From positions 95,763 to 159,762 of the forward strand of contig NZ_JACIDX010000004.1 in assembly GCF_014196525.1 (NCBI RefSeq): a DNA stretch of 64,000 nt, read 5' to 3'. Each line of letters begins with the position of its first letter. The stretch's first letter is position 1. Below, in pieces: positions 42,156 to 51,658 of this stretch. The position numbers and the translations under genes are program-made. This stretch comes from Novosphingobium sediminicola (GTDB lineage: Bacteria > Pseudomonadota > Alphaproteobacteria > Sphingomonadales > Sphingomonadaceae). The notes below the pieces were generated by a model. That model was not told the origin of the DNA. It worked only from the letters and a program-made list of their open reading frames with translations, and ran no database searches.

Positions 42156-43414
42156 GCCGGAAGCAAGGCAGCATCGGCGCGATTGTCGCGGCCTCCAGCG
42201 GCAATCTGGTCGAATGGTTCGATTTCTACATCTACGCCTTCTGCTCGATCTATTTCGCCGGAGCCTTTTTTCCCAAGGCCGACCCAACCGGGCAATTGCT
42301 CAATACGGCGGGGGTCTTTGCCGCCGGGTTTCTGATGCGGCCCATCGGGGGGTGGTGGTTTGGCCGCTTTGCCGACCGGCATGGGCGCAGGTTGGCGCTG
42401 GTGATCTCGGTGGTGACAATGGCGGCGGGGTCTTTGGCCATCGCCTGCCTGCCCACTTATGCCAGCATCGGCACGCTGGCACCTGCCTTGCTGGTGGCGG
42501 CGCGGCTGGTGCAGGGTTTCGCGCTGGGCGGGGAATATGGCACGGCGGCCACCTATATGAGCGAGATCGCCACCGAAGGGCGGCGCGGGTTCCTCTCGTC
42601 GTTTCAATATGTCACGCTGGTGGGCGGGCAATTGCTGGCGGCGCTGCTGGTGGTAATTCTGCAAGGGTTGATGCCCGAAAGCGAACTCAAGGCTTGGGGC
42701 TGGCGCATTCCCTTTGTCATCGGGGCGCTGGCGGCTTTGGTGGCCTTGGCGGCGCGGTCGCGGCTGGAGGAAAGCGGCAGCGCCGATGCGCGCCAAGCGG
42801 AGGAGGCGGGCAGCCTGATCGCCCTGCTGCGCCAATATCCGCGCGCGTTCCTCAGCGTGCTTGGCTTTACCGCGGGCGGGTCTTTGGCCTTTTACACCTT
42901 CACCACCTATATGCAGAAATATCTGGTCAATTCGGCGGGCCTGCCGATCACCACGGCCAGTCGGGTGATGACGGTCAGCCTGTTTCTGTTCATGATTATC
43001 CAGCCCGTCATGGGCGCGCTTTCGGACCGGATCGGGCGGCGGACCAATATGCTGATCTTCAGCGGGGGGCTGGCGGTCTTGACGGTTCCGCTGATCGCGC
43101 TGCTCGAAAAGGCCGGGTCGCCGGTGATGGCGGGGGCGTTGATCTGCGTGGCCATGCTGCTGATGAGTTTCTACACCTCGATTTCGGGCATCATCAAGGC
43201 CGAGCTGTTTCCCACACAGGTGCGCGCGCTGGGGGTGGGCTTTTCCTATGCGCTGGCCAATGCGATCTTTGGCGGGACGGCCGAATATGCCGCGCTCTGG
43301 GCCAAGCAGGCGGGCCATGAGGGCGCGTTCTACTGGTATGTCAGCGCGATGATGGTGATGGTTTTCCTCGTCAGCCTGAGCCTGCCGCGCCGCGCGCCCT
43401 ATCTGGGCGATTGA
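42152..43414 (+). CDS. MFS permease, metabolite:H+ symporter family (KgtP/ProP-like)
   Basis: A 420-residue carrier with twelve spans. [11 protein letters not shown] at the start, [18 protein letters not shown] in loop 2-3, and [13 protein letters not shown] are diagnostic of the MHS group importing ketoglutarate, citrate, proline/betaine or aromatic acids. Overlaps the M20 hydrolase stop by 4 bp; likely imports that enzyme's substrate or a released acid. The preferred ATG (42152) is the overlapping one. Confidence 0.9.
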   Translation: MSRKQGSIGAIVAASSGNLVEWFDFYIYAFCSIYFAGAFFPKADPTGQLLNTAGVFAAGFLMRPIGGWWFGRFADRHGRRLALVISVVTMAAGSLAIACLPTYASIGTLAPALLVAARLVQGFALGGEYGTAATYMSEIATEGRRGFLSSFQYVTLVGGQLLAALLVVILQGLMPESELKAWGWRIPFVIGALAALVALAARSRLEESGSADARQAEEAGSLIALLRQYPRAFLSVLGFTAGGSLAFYTFTTYMQKYLVNSAGLPITTASRVMTVSLFLFMIIQPVMGALSDRIGRRTNMLIFSGGLAVLTVPLIALLEKAGSPVMAGALICVAMLLMSFYTSISGIIKAELFPTQVRALGVGFSYALANAIFGGTAEYAALWAKQAGHEGAFYWYVSAMMVMVFLVSLSLPRRAPYLGD

Positions 43415-43555
43415 GCGCTGCTCATAAGCGTAACCAAAACGCAAAAGATAGCTTTGGGCCGCGCATAGAAAAGCCATGGGGCCAATTGCGCCTTGCCGCG
43501 TGTAGTAGGCTGCCCAAGCCGTTTGGCGCCTTATTGCAATTCCCGGAGTGAACCC

Positions 43556-44476
43556 ATGTCGCAAGGTTTGGCCCGATCCACGCTCACGCATTTGGAGCGC
43601 TTGGAGGCCGAGAGCATTCACATCATCCGCGAGGTGGTGGCCGAGGCGGAGAACCCGGTGATGCTTTATTCGGTGGGCAAGGACAGCGCGGTGATGCTGC
43701 ATCTGGCGCGCAAGGCGTTTTATCCCGCGCCGCCGCCCTTCCCGCTGCTGCATGTCGACACGACGTGGAAATTCCGCGCCATGTACGAATTGCGCGACAA
43801 GATGGCGGAGCTGTCGGGCATGGACCTCTTGGTCTATCACAACCCCGAGGCGCAGGAGCGCGGGATCAACCCGTTCGACCATGGCGCTCTCCACACCGAC
43901 ATGTGGAAGACCGAAGGGCTGAAGCAGGCGCTGGACAAATATGGTTTCGACGCGGCCTTTGGCGGCGCACGCCGTGACGAGGAAAAGAGCCGCGCCAAGG
44001 AGCGCATCTTCTCCTTCCGCACCGCGTCACACGGCTGGGACCCGAAGAACCAGCGCCCGGAATTGTGGAACCTCTACAACGCCAAGAAGGCTAAGGGCGA
44101 ATCGATCCGCGTCTTCCCGATCAGCAACTGGACCGAGCTGGACGTGTGGCAGTACATCCACCTCAACGACATTCCCATCGTGCCGCTCTACTTTGCCGAG
44201 GAACGCCCGACGGTGGAGCGTGATGGCATGCTGTTGATGGTCGATGATGACCGCTTCCCCCTGCGCGAAGGCGAGACGCCGGTGATGCGTTCGATCCGGT
44301 TCCGCACTTTGGGTTGCTATCCGCTGACGGGCGCTGTCGAGAGCAGCGCCAAGACCCTGCCCGAGGTCATTCAGGAAACCTTGCTGACCACCACCAGCGA
44401 GCGGCAGGGGCGCGCCATCGACAAGGATGCGGGCGGCGCAGGCATGGAAGTCAAAAAGCAGCAGGGGTATTTCTGA
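43556..44476 (+). CDS. cysD: Sulfate adenylyltransferase subunit 2
   Basis: A 306-residue ATP sulfurylase small subunit of the PAPS-reductase-like fold. It carries the PP-loop [10 protein letters not shown], then [23 protein letters not shown] and R-T-L-G-C-Y-P-L-T. With CysN it makes adenosine 5'-phosphosulfate from sulfate and ATP. CGGAG precedes the ATG at 43556. Its stop overlaps the cysNC start by one base, starting a cysD-cysNC-DUF2061-cysQ operon. The 141-bp upstream gap shows no clear activator site. Confidence 0.96.
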   Translation: MSQGLARSTLTHLERLEAESIHIIREVVAEAENPVMLYSVGKDSAVMLHLARKAFYPAPPPFPLLHVDTTWKFRAMYELRDKMAELSGMDLLVYHNPEAQERGINPFDHGALHTDMWKTEGLKQALDKYGFDAAFGGARRDEEKSRAKERIFSFRTASHGWDPKNQRPELWNLYNAKKAKGESIRVFPISNWTELDVWQYIHLNDIPIVPLYFAEERPTVERDGMLLMVDDDRFPLREGETPVMRSIRFRTLGCYPLTGAVESSAKTLPEVIQETLLTTTSERQGRAIDKDAGGAGMEVKKQQGYF

Positions 44477-46413
44477 TGACCGATCCCGTTTACGTCGTCG
44501 ACTCGCTGATTGCCGAAGACATCGACGCCTATCTCGACACGCATCAGCACAAGACGATGCTGCGCTTCATCACCTGCGGGTCGGTGGACGATGGCAAATC
44601 GACGCTGATCGGGCGGTTGCTGTATGATTCGAAGATGATCTTTGAAGATCAGCTGGCAGCCCTTGAGGCCGACAGCAAGAAGGTCGGCACGCAGGGGCAA
44701 GGGATCGATTTCGCCCTGCTGGTCGATGGTCTGGCCGCAGAGCGCGAACAGGGCATCACGATCGACGTCGCCTATCGCTTCTTCAACACCGAAAAGCGCA
44801 AGTTCATCGTCGCGGACACGCCCGGCCATGAACAATATACGCGCAACATGGTGACGGGCGCCTCGACGGCTGACCTCGCCGTGATCCTGATCGACGCGCG
44901 CAAGGGTGTGCTCACGCAAACCCGCCGCCACTCGTTCCTTGCGCATCTGATCGGCATCCGCAACATCGTGCTGGCGGTCAACAAGATGGATCTGGTGGAT
45001 TATTCCCAGACCCGCTTTGACGAGATCGTCGCCGATTACCGCGCCTTTGCGTCCAGCATCGGCATCGAGGATTTTGTCGCGCTGCCGATTTCCGGCTATA
45101 TGGGCGACAATATCACCACCCTGTCGGACAACACGCCCTGGTATGCCGCCCCGGCCTATTTCGGGCGCAGCCTTGTCGATCATCTCGAAACGGTCGAGGT
45201 GGACACCACGCGCGATCTGGCCAAGCCTTTCCGCATGGCGGTGCAGTGGGTCAATCGCCCCAACCTCGACTTCCGCGGCTTTGCCGGCCTGATCGCCAGT
45301 GGCAGCGTGAAGCCGGGCGATGCCATCCGCGTGTTGCCCAGCGGCAAGACCAGCACGGTGGAGCGCATCGTGACGCTGGACGGCGATCTGGACCAAGCCG
45401 TTGCGGGCCAATCGGTCACGCTGACCTTTGCTGACGAAATCGACTGCTCGCGCGGCGATGTCATCGCGCTGGCCGATAATCCCCCGCAGGTGGCCGATCA
45501 GTTCGAGGCCAGCGTGGTGTGGATGGCCGATCATGCGCTGATCCCGGGCCGCGCCTATTGGCTCAAGATCGGCACGCAGATGGTTTCGGCCACGGTGCAG
45601 GCGCCCAAATATACGATCAATGTCAATACGATGGAGCATTGCGCCGCCAAGACGCTGGAGCTCAACGCCATCGGCGTGGCCGAGATCACCACCGACCGCC
45701 CGATCACGTTTGAACCCTATGCGGAAAACCGCGCCTTGGGCGGCTTCATCCTGATCGACAAGATCGGCAATGGCACCGTGGCCGCAGGCATGCTGCATTT
45801 CAGCCTGCGCCGCGCGCAGAACGTGCATTGGCAGGCGCTGGACGTGACGCGCGAGGCCCGCGCCGAAATCAAGAACCAGCGCCCCGGCGTGCTGTGGTTC
45901 ACCGGCCTGTCGGGTTCGGGCAAATCGACCATCGCCAATCTGGTCGAGAAAAAACTGCACGCGCTGGGCAAGCACACGTTCCTGCTCGATGGCGACAATG
46001 TGCGCCATGGGCTGAACAAGGATCTGGGCTTTACCGAGGCCGACCGCATCGAAAACATCCGCCGGGTGGGCGAGGTGTCGCGTCTGATGACGGATGCGGG
46101 CCTGATCGTGCTGACCGCCTTTATCAGCCCGTTCCGCGCCGAACGCGATCTGGCGCGCAGCCTGACGCCCGAGGGTGAATTCTTCGAGGTCTTCATCGAC
46201 ACGCCGCTCGACGTGGCCGAAGGGCGCGATGTGAAGGGCCTGTATAAAAAGGCCCGGTCGGGGGCGCTCAAAAACTTCACCGGGATCGACAGCCCCTATG
46301 AAGCGCCGGAAAACCCCGAAATCCGCATCGACACGACCAAGATCAGCCCGCAAGATGCCGCCGAAATGATCGTGGCAAAATTGCTCGGCGACTACTGGAT
46401 GCCGGAAATCTGA
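44476..46413 (+). CDS. cysNC: Fused sulfate adenylyltransferase subunit 1/adenylylsulfate kinase
   Basis: A 645-residue fusion. Residues 1-440 are the CysN GTPase ([10 protein letters not shown]-loop at 35-43, D-T-P-G-H, N-K-M-D, then two beta-barrel domains). Residues 470-645 are APS kinase, CysC ([24 protein letters not shown]). The fusion converts sulfate to PAPS with CysD. Fusion of the two is common in alphaproteobacteria. The start codon overlaps the cysD stop. Confidence 0.96.
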   Translation: MTDPVYVVDSLIAEDIDAYLDTHQHKTMLRFITCGSVDDGKSTLIGRLLYDSKMIFEDQLAALEADSKKVGTQGQGIDFALLVDGLAAEREQGITIDVAYRFFNTEKRKFIVADTPGHEQYTRNMVTGASTADLAVILIDARKGVLTQTRRHSFLAHLIGIRNIVLAVNKMDLVDYSQTRFDEIVADYRAFASSIGIEDFVALPISGYMGDNITTLSDNTPWYAAPAYFGRSLVDHLETVEVDTTRDLAKPFRMAVQWVNRPNLDFRGFAGLIASGSVKPGDAIRVLPSGKTSTVERIVTLDGDLDQAVAGQSVTLTFADEIDCSRGDVIALADNPPQVADQFEASVVWMADHALIPGRAYWLKIGTQMVSATVQAPKYTINVNTMEHCAAKTLELNAIGVAEITTDRPITFEPYAENRALGGFILIDKIGNGTVAAGMLHFSLRRAQNVHWQALDVTREARAEIKNQRPGVLWFTGLSGSGKSTIANLVEKKLHALGKHTFLLDGDNVRHGLNKDLGFTEADRIENIRRVGEVSRLMTDAGLIVLTAFISPFRAERDLARSLTPEGEFFEVFIDTPLDVAEGRDVKGLYKKARSGALKNFTGIDSPYEAPENPEIRIDTTKISPQDAAEMIVAKLLGDYWMPEI

Positions 46414-46458
46414 GCCGCTATGGGTTCGGGCATAATAACGCTGGGAGTGAAGTAGAAG

Positions 46459-46710
46459 ATGTTGCTCTTCAATGGCCATGAAACCCATAGCCGCTCGCTG
46501 ATCAAGGGCATCAGCTGGCGCGTGCTGGGCAGCATCGATACCTTCATTCTCAGCTGGCTGTTTTCGGGCAATGCCAAAACGGCAGGCGCCATCGCCAGCA
46601 CCGAGATCATCACCAAGGTGGCGCTCTACTATTTCCACGAGCGCGTGTGGAGCTCGATCAACTGGGGCGCGGAACGCGCCGCGCCCAACGATCCGGCAGC
46701 GGAAATCTGA
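46459..46710 (+). CDS. DUF2061 small membrane protein
   Basis: An 83-residue protein. R-S-L-I-K-G-I-S-W-R-V-L-G-S-I-D-T is the DUF2061 signature; two hydrophobic segments follow (about 20-35 and 42-58), then Y-Y-F-H-E-R-V-W. GGAGTGAAG precedes the ATG. Members often lie in sulfate-assimilation operons, as here between cysNC and cysQ, so a role at the inner membrane in sulfate uptake or handling is inferred; no reaction is known. Confidence 0.88.
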   Translation: MLLFNGHETHSRSLIKGISWRVLGSIDTFILSWLFSGNAKTAGAIASTEIITKVALYYFHERVWSSINWGAERAAPNDPAAEI

Positions 46711-47462
46711 TGATGAGTGATGCCGATCTGGCCGCCAAACTGGCCCATGTTGCCGGACAATTGCTGATCACCGTGCGTGAAAGCGGGATGGTGACGGGCA
46801 AGGATCTGGGCAAGGCGGGCGATGCCACGGCCAACCAGTTCCTCGTCCACGCCCTGCGCCAGCAGCGCGCGGAGGATGGCTTGCTGTCCGAGGAAGAGAA
46901 AGACAATTTCGAGCGGCTGACCCAATCGCGCGTGTGGATCGTCGATCCGGTCGACGGCACGCGCGAATATGGCGAGGCGCGGGCCGACTGGGCCGTGCAT
47001 GTGGGTCTGGCGGTCGATGGCGTGCCGGTGCTGGGCGCGGTGGCGCTGCCGGGCGCGGATGCGGTCTATCGCAGCGATGCGCCCGTGGCCGTCCCCCCCG
47101 CCCCAGAGGTCTTGCGCATGGTGGTCAGCCGCACCCGACCTGCCGCAGAAGCCGTGTTCGTGGCCAAGGAGCTGGGCGCAGAACTGGTCCCCATGGGCAG
47201 CGCGGGCGCCAAGGCCATGGCCGTGATTCGCGGCGAGGCCGACATCTACCTCCATTCAGGCGGACAATTCGAATGGGACAGCTGCGCGCCGGTCGCGGTC
47301 GCTCTGGCCCATGGCCTGCATTGCAGCCGGATCGACGGGTCGCCGCTGGTCTATAATCAGCGCGACACCTATGTGCCCGACCTGCTGATCTGCCGCCCCG
47401 AACATGCGCCGCGCGTTCTGGCCGAAGTGGCGCGCTTTCAGGGCGCCAACAGATCAGTCTAG
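46710..47462 (+). CDS. cysQ: 3'(2'),5'-bisphosphate nucleotidase
   Basis: A 250-residue inositol-monophosphatase-fold enzyme that removes the 3'-phosphate from PAP left by sulfate reduction. The metal site is visible as G-D-A-T-A-N, L-S-E-E and D-P-V-D-G-T, with a late W-D-S-C-A-P-V-A. It starts at the ATG overlapping the DUF2061 stop (or 3 bp later). Last gene of the cys operon; its end overlaps the convergent HTH regulator by 9 bp. Confidence 0.92.
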   Translation: MMSDADLAAKLAHVAGQLLITVRESGMVTGKDLGKAGDATANQFLVHALRQQRAEDGLLSEEEKDNFERLTQSRVWIVDPVDGTREYGEARADWAVHVGLAVDGVPVLGAVALPGADAVYRSDAPVAVPPAPEVLRMVVSRTRPAAEAVFVAKELGAELVPMGSAGAKAMAVIRGEADIYLHSGGQFEWDSCAPVAVALAHGLHCSRIDGSPLVYNQRDTYVPDLLICRPEHAPRVLAEVARFQGANRSV

Positions 47463-48233
47463 GGGCTGAAGCACCACCAGCCGGAAATCGCCGCGCTCGA
47501 CCTCGGCCAGAGTGTGCTGGGTAAAGCATAGCGGCCCGCGCGTGGGGTGTTGAAACCGGCGCGTGCCACCCTCGCGCGCCAGCACCTTTTGCTGCGCCCA
47601 GGCCTCCCGGAAATCAGCGCTCTGGGCCATCAGGGTCTCCACCATCGCCGCCACGCGCGGATCGCCCAGCACCCGCCCGTAATCGCGCCGGAATTCGGCC
47701 AGCACCCGGTGGCACCGCTCGTCCCAGTCGGGCAGGAGAGCGCGGGCCTGCGGGTGGGTGAAGATATAGCGCAGCAGATTGGCCGGTTCGGTCTCAAACA
47801 GGCCCACAAACAAATCCCGCGCCCCCGCATTGGCGCAGCACACGCTCCACGCCGGGTCCAGCCCATAGGCGGGCCAGGGCAGCGCCTCGACCATGGCGGC
47901 AATCGCAGCGGGGGCCTGCGTGGCGGGGAGGAACGGATCGCGCGGGTCCTCGCGCCCGGCCAGCGTGAAGAGATAGGCCCGCTCCGCCCCGGTCAGGCTC
48001 AGCCCTTCGGCCAGACGCGCCAAGGTTGGCGCCGAGGCCCGCACGGAGCGGCCCTGCTCGATCCATGTCACCCAGGTCACGCTGATCCCGGCGCGTTCGG
48101 CCAATTCCTCACGGCGCAGGCCCGGCGTGCGGCGGCGGCGACGTTCAGGCATGGCCGGCGTATCGGGCGCGATGCTTTCGCGGCGGGCGCGGACAAAGGC
48201 GCCCAGCAGATTGCGATGTTCTTCATCCAGCAT
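47454..48233 (-). CDS. HTH/MmyB-like transcriptional regulator
   Basis: A 259-residue regulator. An XRE-type HTH at about 10-75 (T-P-G-L-R-R-E-E-L-A-E-R-A-G-I-S-V-T-W-V-T-W-I-E-Q-G-R) is followed by the MmyB ligand-binding domain (W-S-V-C-C-A-N-A, N-L-L-R-Y-I-F-T-H-P). The whole resembles regulators that sit beside oxidoreductase or methyltransferase genes in actinobacteria and proteobacteria. The ATG at 48233 is the family start. It is divergent from the methyltransferase at 48313, with an 80-bp gap, so it probably controls that gene and itself. Confidence 0.88.
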   Translation of the reverse strand: MLDEEHRNLLGAFVRARRESIAPDTPAMPERRRRRTPGLRREELAERAGISVTWVTWIEQGRSVRASAPTLARLAEGLSLTGAERAYLFTLAGREDPRDPFLPATQAPAAIAAMVEALPWPAYGLDPAWSVCCANAGARDLFVGLFETEPANLLRYIFTHPQARALLPDWDERCHRVLAEFRRDYGRVLGDPRVAAMVETLMAQSADFREAWAQQKVLAREGGTRRFQHPTRGPLCFTQHTLAEVERGDFRLVVLQPLD

Positions 48234-48312
48234 GGCAAGGCTTATAACAGGATAATTATGTCCATTGTAACAGGCTAAATCCCGGCCCATCCCGGCGGCG
48301 AAGGAGAAAGCC

Positions 48313-49071
48313 ATGACCACCGCCCACGACACTTTGGTCCAGTACCAGTTCGGCCCCACCGCGCAGGACTATGTTTCCAGCACCACCCATGCGCAGGGCG
48401 CGGACCTGATCCACATCGCCGCCATGGCCGCTCAGGCGCGCCCTGTTCACGCGCTCGATCTGGGCTGCGGCGGGGGGCATGTCGCCTATGCCATGGCGCC
48501 CCATGCCGCACGCATCACCGCCTGCGACCTGTCGGCCGATATGCTGATGGCGGTCGAGACCGAAGCTGCCCGGCGCGGCATCGCCCATATCGCCACCACC
48601 CACGCCGCCGCCGAGGCCCTGCCCTTTGCCGATGCCAGCTTCGATTTCCTCGCCTGCCGCTTTTCCGCGCATCATTGGCGCGATGTCGCGCGCGGTCTGG
48701 CCGAGGCGCGGCGCGTGTTGCGTCCGGGCGGGCGGGCGGTGTTTGCCGATGTCATCGCCCCGTCGCTGGCCGCCGCCGACACCCATTTGCAGGCCATCGA
48801 AGTGCTGCGCGACCCCTCGCACGGGCGCAATTACAGCGCGCGCCAATGGGCCGCGATGCTGGCCGAGGCAGGCTTTACGGTGACGGATGAGCAGCAGGGC
48901 CGCCTGCGCATGGAATTTGCCGCATGGACCGCCCGGATGCGCACCCCCGCGCCCGCCATGGAGGCGATACGCCTCATCCAGTCCCGCGCCAGCCAGGAAG
49001 TGGCCAAGCATTTCGGGATCGAGGAGGATGGGTCCTATACGCTGGACACGATCATTCTCACTGCGGCCTGA
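48313..49071 (+). CDS. Class I SAM-dependent methyltransferase
   Basis: A 252-residue Rossmann-fold methyltransferase. Motif I is L-D-L-G-C-G-G-G-H-V, motif II C-D-L-S-A-D-M-L, motif post-I A-A-E-A-L-P-F-A-D-A-S-F-D, and V-L-R-P-G-G-R follows, as in the UbiE/Methyltransf_11 group. AAGGAG lies 7 nt before the ATG. Divergent from the MmyB-like regulator. Substrate unknown. Confidence 0.88.
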   Translation: MTTAHDTLVQYQFGPTAQDYVSSTTHAQGADLIHIAAMAAQARPVHALDLGCGGGHVAYAMAPHAARITACDLSADMLMAVETEAARRGIAHIATTHAAAEALPFADASFDFLACRFSAHHWRDVARGLAEARRVLRPGGRAVFADVIAPSLAAADTHLQAIEVLRDPSHGRNYSARQWAAMLAEAGFTVTDEQQGRLRMEFAAWTARMRTPAPAMEAIRLIQSRASQEVAKHFGIEEDGSYTLDTIILTAA

Positions 49072-49104
49072 GGCCGGGAATATTGTCAGCGATTTGGGGA
49101 GAAC

Positions 49105-49178
49105 TGGATGCCCTGCAAGGATTCGAACCTCGATAGACGGAATCAGAATCCGTAGTCTTACCATTAGACGACAGGGCA
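49105..49178 (-). tRNA. tRNA-Gln (anticodon CUG)
   Basis: Read on the minus strand, the 7-bp acceptor stem TGCCCTG/CAGGGCA, a D-arm with AATGGTAAG, the anticodon stem ACGGA/TCCGT around loop TTCTGAT (anticodon CTG) and the T-arm GGTTCGAATCC form a complete cloverleaf with encoded CCA. The weak U1-A72 pair is typical of glutamine tRNAs. The discriminator base reads U. Confidence 0.94.
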
Positions 49179-49363
49179 ATGCCGTTCGGTGGAGCGGGCC
49201 TCTAATGCCCTGTTATCAACCCGTCAAGAGGAAAATGACAGGGCATCGCGCCCCCATGCGACAATCCTCCTTATCAACCATTGCTCCGAAGGCCGCTCGG
49301 CGCTAGCATGAAGGGCAACATTACCCGCGTATCTCGCGGGATACAGATTTTTGAGAATTACAC

Positions 49364-50719
49364 ATGGCGGATCAAACTCCGCCGGACACGCCAGCAAAGG
49401 TTCAAAGGCGCGGGGAAAAAGCTAGGCGCCGAGCACGCAAGAGTCGCGCTGCCACCCCGCGCAAGGACCAGAGAGTAGACGTAACCGGCGGCAAGCCCGA
49501 AGGCGCAGTCGTGCCTGCGGGGCAGAGCAATTCCGGGGCGGCGGCGCCCCCCACTTCGCGGCGCGGCGCAAGGCGCAGGCGCGGAGCAAAGGCGCGCGAA
49601 CGCGGCGTGGCGGCCAAATCGGCGCAGGCCAAATCGGCACAGGCAAAATCCGGCGCCAAGGCTGCCGCCAAAACGCCCGATGCCTCCGGCCCTCGGCCTG
49701 CACCCTATTTTCATGGGCCGTTCGGCCAATCCTATGCCGCCATCGACCTTGGCACCAACAATTGCCGCCTGCTGATCGCGCGGCCTGCGGGCGACAGTTT
49801 CGTGGTGGTCGACGCCTTCAGCCGGGTCGTGCGCCTTGGCGAAGGGCTGGCGCAGACGGGGCAATTGTCGGATGCGGCGATGGAGCGGGCGATGGGCGCG
49901 CTGCGGATCTGCGCGGATAAATTGCGCCGCCGGGGCGTGGCGCTGGCCCGCTCGGTGGCAACCGAGGCTTGTCGGCGGGCCACCAATGGGCCGGAATTCA
50001 TCGAGCGCGTGCGCCGCGAAACCGGCATCGCGCTTGATATCATCTCGGCGCGTGAGGAAGCCCGGCTTGCAGTGCTGGGCTGCCATATCCTGATCGAGCC
50101 CGGTCCCGGCCCGGCGCTGGTGTTCGACATTGGCGGCGGCTCGACCGAACTGGTGCTGATCGAGCATCAGGACGATGGCGGCGTGCCGCTGATCCGCGAT
50201 TTCGTGTCGATCCCCTATGGCGTGGTGTCTTTGACCGAAAGCTGCCGGGCCGAGCTGGATTCGCCGCTGGATCGCGCCGAACGCTATGCCGAAATGCGCG
50301 GATTGGTGGATGATGGCTTTGCCGCCTTTGCCGCGCGCATCGCCCCCTTGCGCGAAGGGCTGGTCCACGATCACGGTCCCTTGCGCCTGCTGGGCACCAG
50401 CGGAACGGTGACGACGCTGGCCAGCGTCCATCTCGACCTGCCCCATTACGACCGCAGCGCGGTGGACGGCTGCATCGTGCCCGCCGCCAGCATGCGCGCG
50501 ATCAGCCAGCGCCTGTCCAGCCTGAGCGTGGCCGGGCGGCGCGAGGTGGCCTGCATCGGGCGCGAACGCGCCGATCTGGTGGTGGCGGGATGCGCTATCC
50601 TCGAATCGATTCTCGATCTATGGCCGGCGGCGCGCCTCGGCGTGGCCGACCGCGGCATCCGTGAAGGCATCTTGCGCAGCCTGATCGGTATCACACACAG
50701 CAAAGGAGGCGCGGCATGA
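49364..50719 (+). CDS. ppx: Ppx/GppA-family phosphatase with a long basic N-terminal tail
   Basis: A 451-residue protein. Residues 1-120 are a low-complexity, Arg/Lys/Ala-rich tail with two K-S-A-Q-A repeats. Residues 122-450 are a Ppx/GppA domain of the actin-like ATPase fold (A-I-D-L-G-T-N-N-C-R-L-L, D-I-G-G-G-S-T-E-L, L-G-T-S-G-T-V-T-T-L-A). The family splits polyphosphate or converts pppGpp to ppGpp. The translation start has a weak binding site. It overlaps rlmE by 4 bp. The tail could bind RNA or polyphosphate; inferred from charge alone. Confidence 0.9.
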   Translation: MADQTPPDTPAKVQRRGEKARRRARKSRAATPRKDQRVDVTGGKPEGAVVPAGQSNSGAAAPPTSRRGARRRRGAKARERGVAAKSAQAKSAQAKSGAKAAAKTPDASGPRPAPYFHGPFGQSYAAIDLGTNNCRLLIARPAGDSFVVVDAFSRVVRLGEGLAQTGQLSDAAMERAMGALRICADKLRRRGVALARSVATEACRRATNGPEFIERVRRETGIALDIISAREEARLAVLGCHILIEPGPGPALVFDIGGGSTELVLIEHQDDGGVPLIRDFVSIPYGVVSLTESCRAELDSPLDRAERYAEMRGLVDDGFAAFAARIAPLREGLVHDHGPLRLLGTSGTVTTLASVHLDLPHYDRSAVDGCIVPAASMRAISQRLSSLSVAGRREVACIGRERADLVVAGCAILESILDLWPAARLGVADRGIREGILRSLIGITHSKGGAA

Positions 50720-51408
50720 GCCGTTCCGGCCGCGATCCCGGCACAAGACTGAAAAACACCAAGGGGCGCACCGCCTCGCAGGCCCGCTGGCTGCAACGCC
50801 AATTGAACGACCCCTATGTGAAAAAAGCCAAGGCGGACGGCTATCGCAGCCGCGCGGCCTATAAGCTCATCGAACTGGACGATAAATTCGGCCTGGTGAA
50901 GGGCTCGCGGCGGGTGGTCGATCTGGGCGTGGCGCCGGGCGGGTGGACGCAGGTGGTGCGCCAGCGCGCGCCGCAGGCGGGCGTGGTCGGCATCGACCTG
51001 CTGCCCACCGACCCCATTGAGGGCGCGATCCTGTTCGAAATGGACTTCATGGCCGACGAGGCCCCCGATGCGCTGATGGAGGCGCTGGGTGGGCGGCCCG
51101 ATCTGGTTATCTGCGATATGGCCGCCAACACCGTGGGCCACAAACAAACCGACCACCTGCGCACGATGGGCCTTGTGGAAACGGCTGTGGATTTCGCTGT
51201 GCATAACCTGTCCAAAGGCGGTGCATTTGTGGCGAAAGTGTTCGCGGGCGGGACCGATCCGGGGCTGCTGAATATCCTCAAGCGCCATTTCACCGCCGTA
51301 AAGCACGCCAAGCCGCCCGCGAGCCGGAAGGATTCGTCGGAGTGGTATGTGATTGCGCAGGGGTTCAAGGGGACTGTGGCGGAATTGGAAGCGAAGGAAG
51401 AAGGGTGA
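50716..51408 (+). CDS. rlmE: 23S rRNA (uridine-2'-O-)-methyltransferase
   Basis: A 230-residue FtsJ/RrmJ protein that methylates U2552 of 23S rRNA during 50S maturation. The catalytic K-D-K-E set is visible: Lys in S-R-A-A-Y-K-L, Asp in V-I-C-D-M-A, Lys in F-V-A-K-V-F and Glu in S-S-E-W-Y. V-D-L-G-V-A-P-G-G-W-T-Q is the SAM site. AAAGGAGG is a strong binding site inside the upstream gene end; the two are translationally coupled. Confidence 0.95.
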   Translation: MSRSGRDPGTRLKNTKGRTASQARWLQRQLNDPYVKKAKADGYRSRAAYKLIELDDKFGLVKGSRRVVDLGVAPGGWTQVVRQRAPQAGVVGIDLLPTDPIEGAILFEMDFMADEAPDALMEALGGRPDLVICDMAANTVGHKQTDHLRTMGLVETAVDFAVHNLSKGGAFVAKVFAGGTDPGLLNILKRHFTAVKHAKPPASRKDSSEWYVIAQGFKGTVAELEAKEEG

Positions 51409-51413
51409 GAAAT

Positions 51414-51631
51414 GCGAGGGTCTAGACCCTCGCGCTCCCTTTACTGTCTGCGTTGTGCAAGGGGTTCGGCCGATGGGTGTCGGACGCAGCGTTTGAATTT
51501 TCAAAGCCTGCGGCGCCAATCGGCATGAGGCCGCCGCGCCGCAGGCTTTAACCCAATCTCACACACCCGCGATTAAACACCACCCCATTACCGGGATTGC
51601 AAAGGGCCCCCGCCCTTTGCCCGCCGGAGGC
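51414..51631 (+). repeat. Hairpin-rich intergenic repeat, copy C
   Basis: This 218-bp copy starts with the perfect palindrome GCGAGGGTCTAGACCCTCGC (51414-51433), then CCCTTTACTGTCTGCGTTG. The core hairpin AAAGCCTGCGGCG / CGCCGCAGGCTTT follows (51502-51549), and the right hairpin GGGATTGCAAAGGG / CCCTTTGCCCGCCGGAGGC (51593-51631). It starts 5 bp after the rlmE stop, between convergent genes. Confidence 0.87.
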
Positions 51632-51658
51632 AAACCTTTTAAAAACCTCCTAAAACCC

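Noticed and set aside
47454..47462. A frameshift at the overlapping ends of cysQ and the HTH regulator
   Set aside because: Both proteins have complete C-termini; the 9-bp overlap is a normal convergent arrangement.
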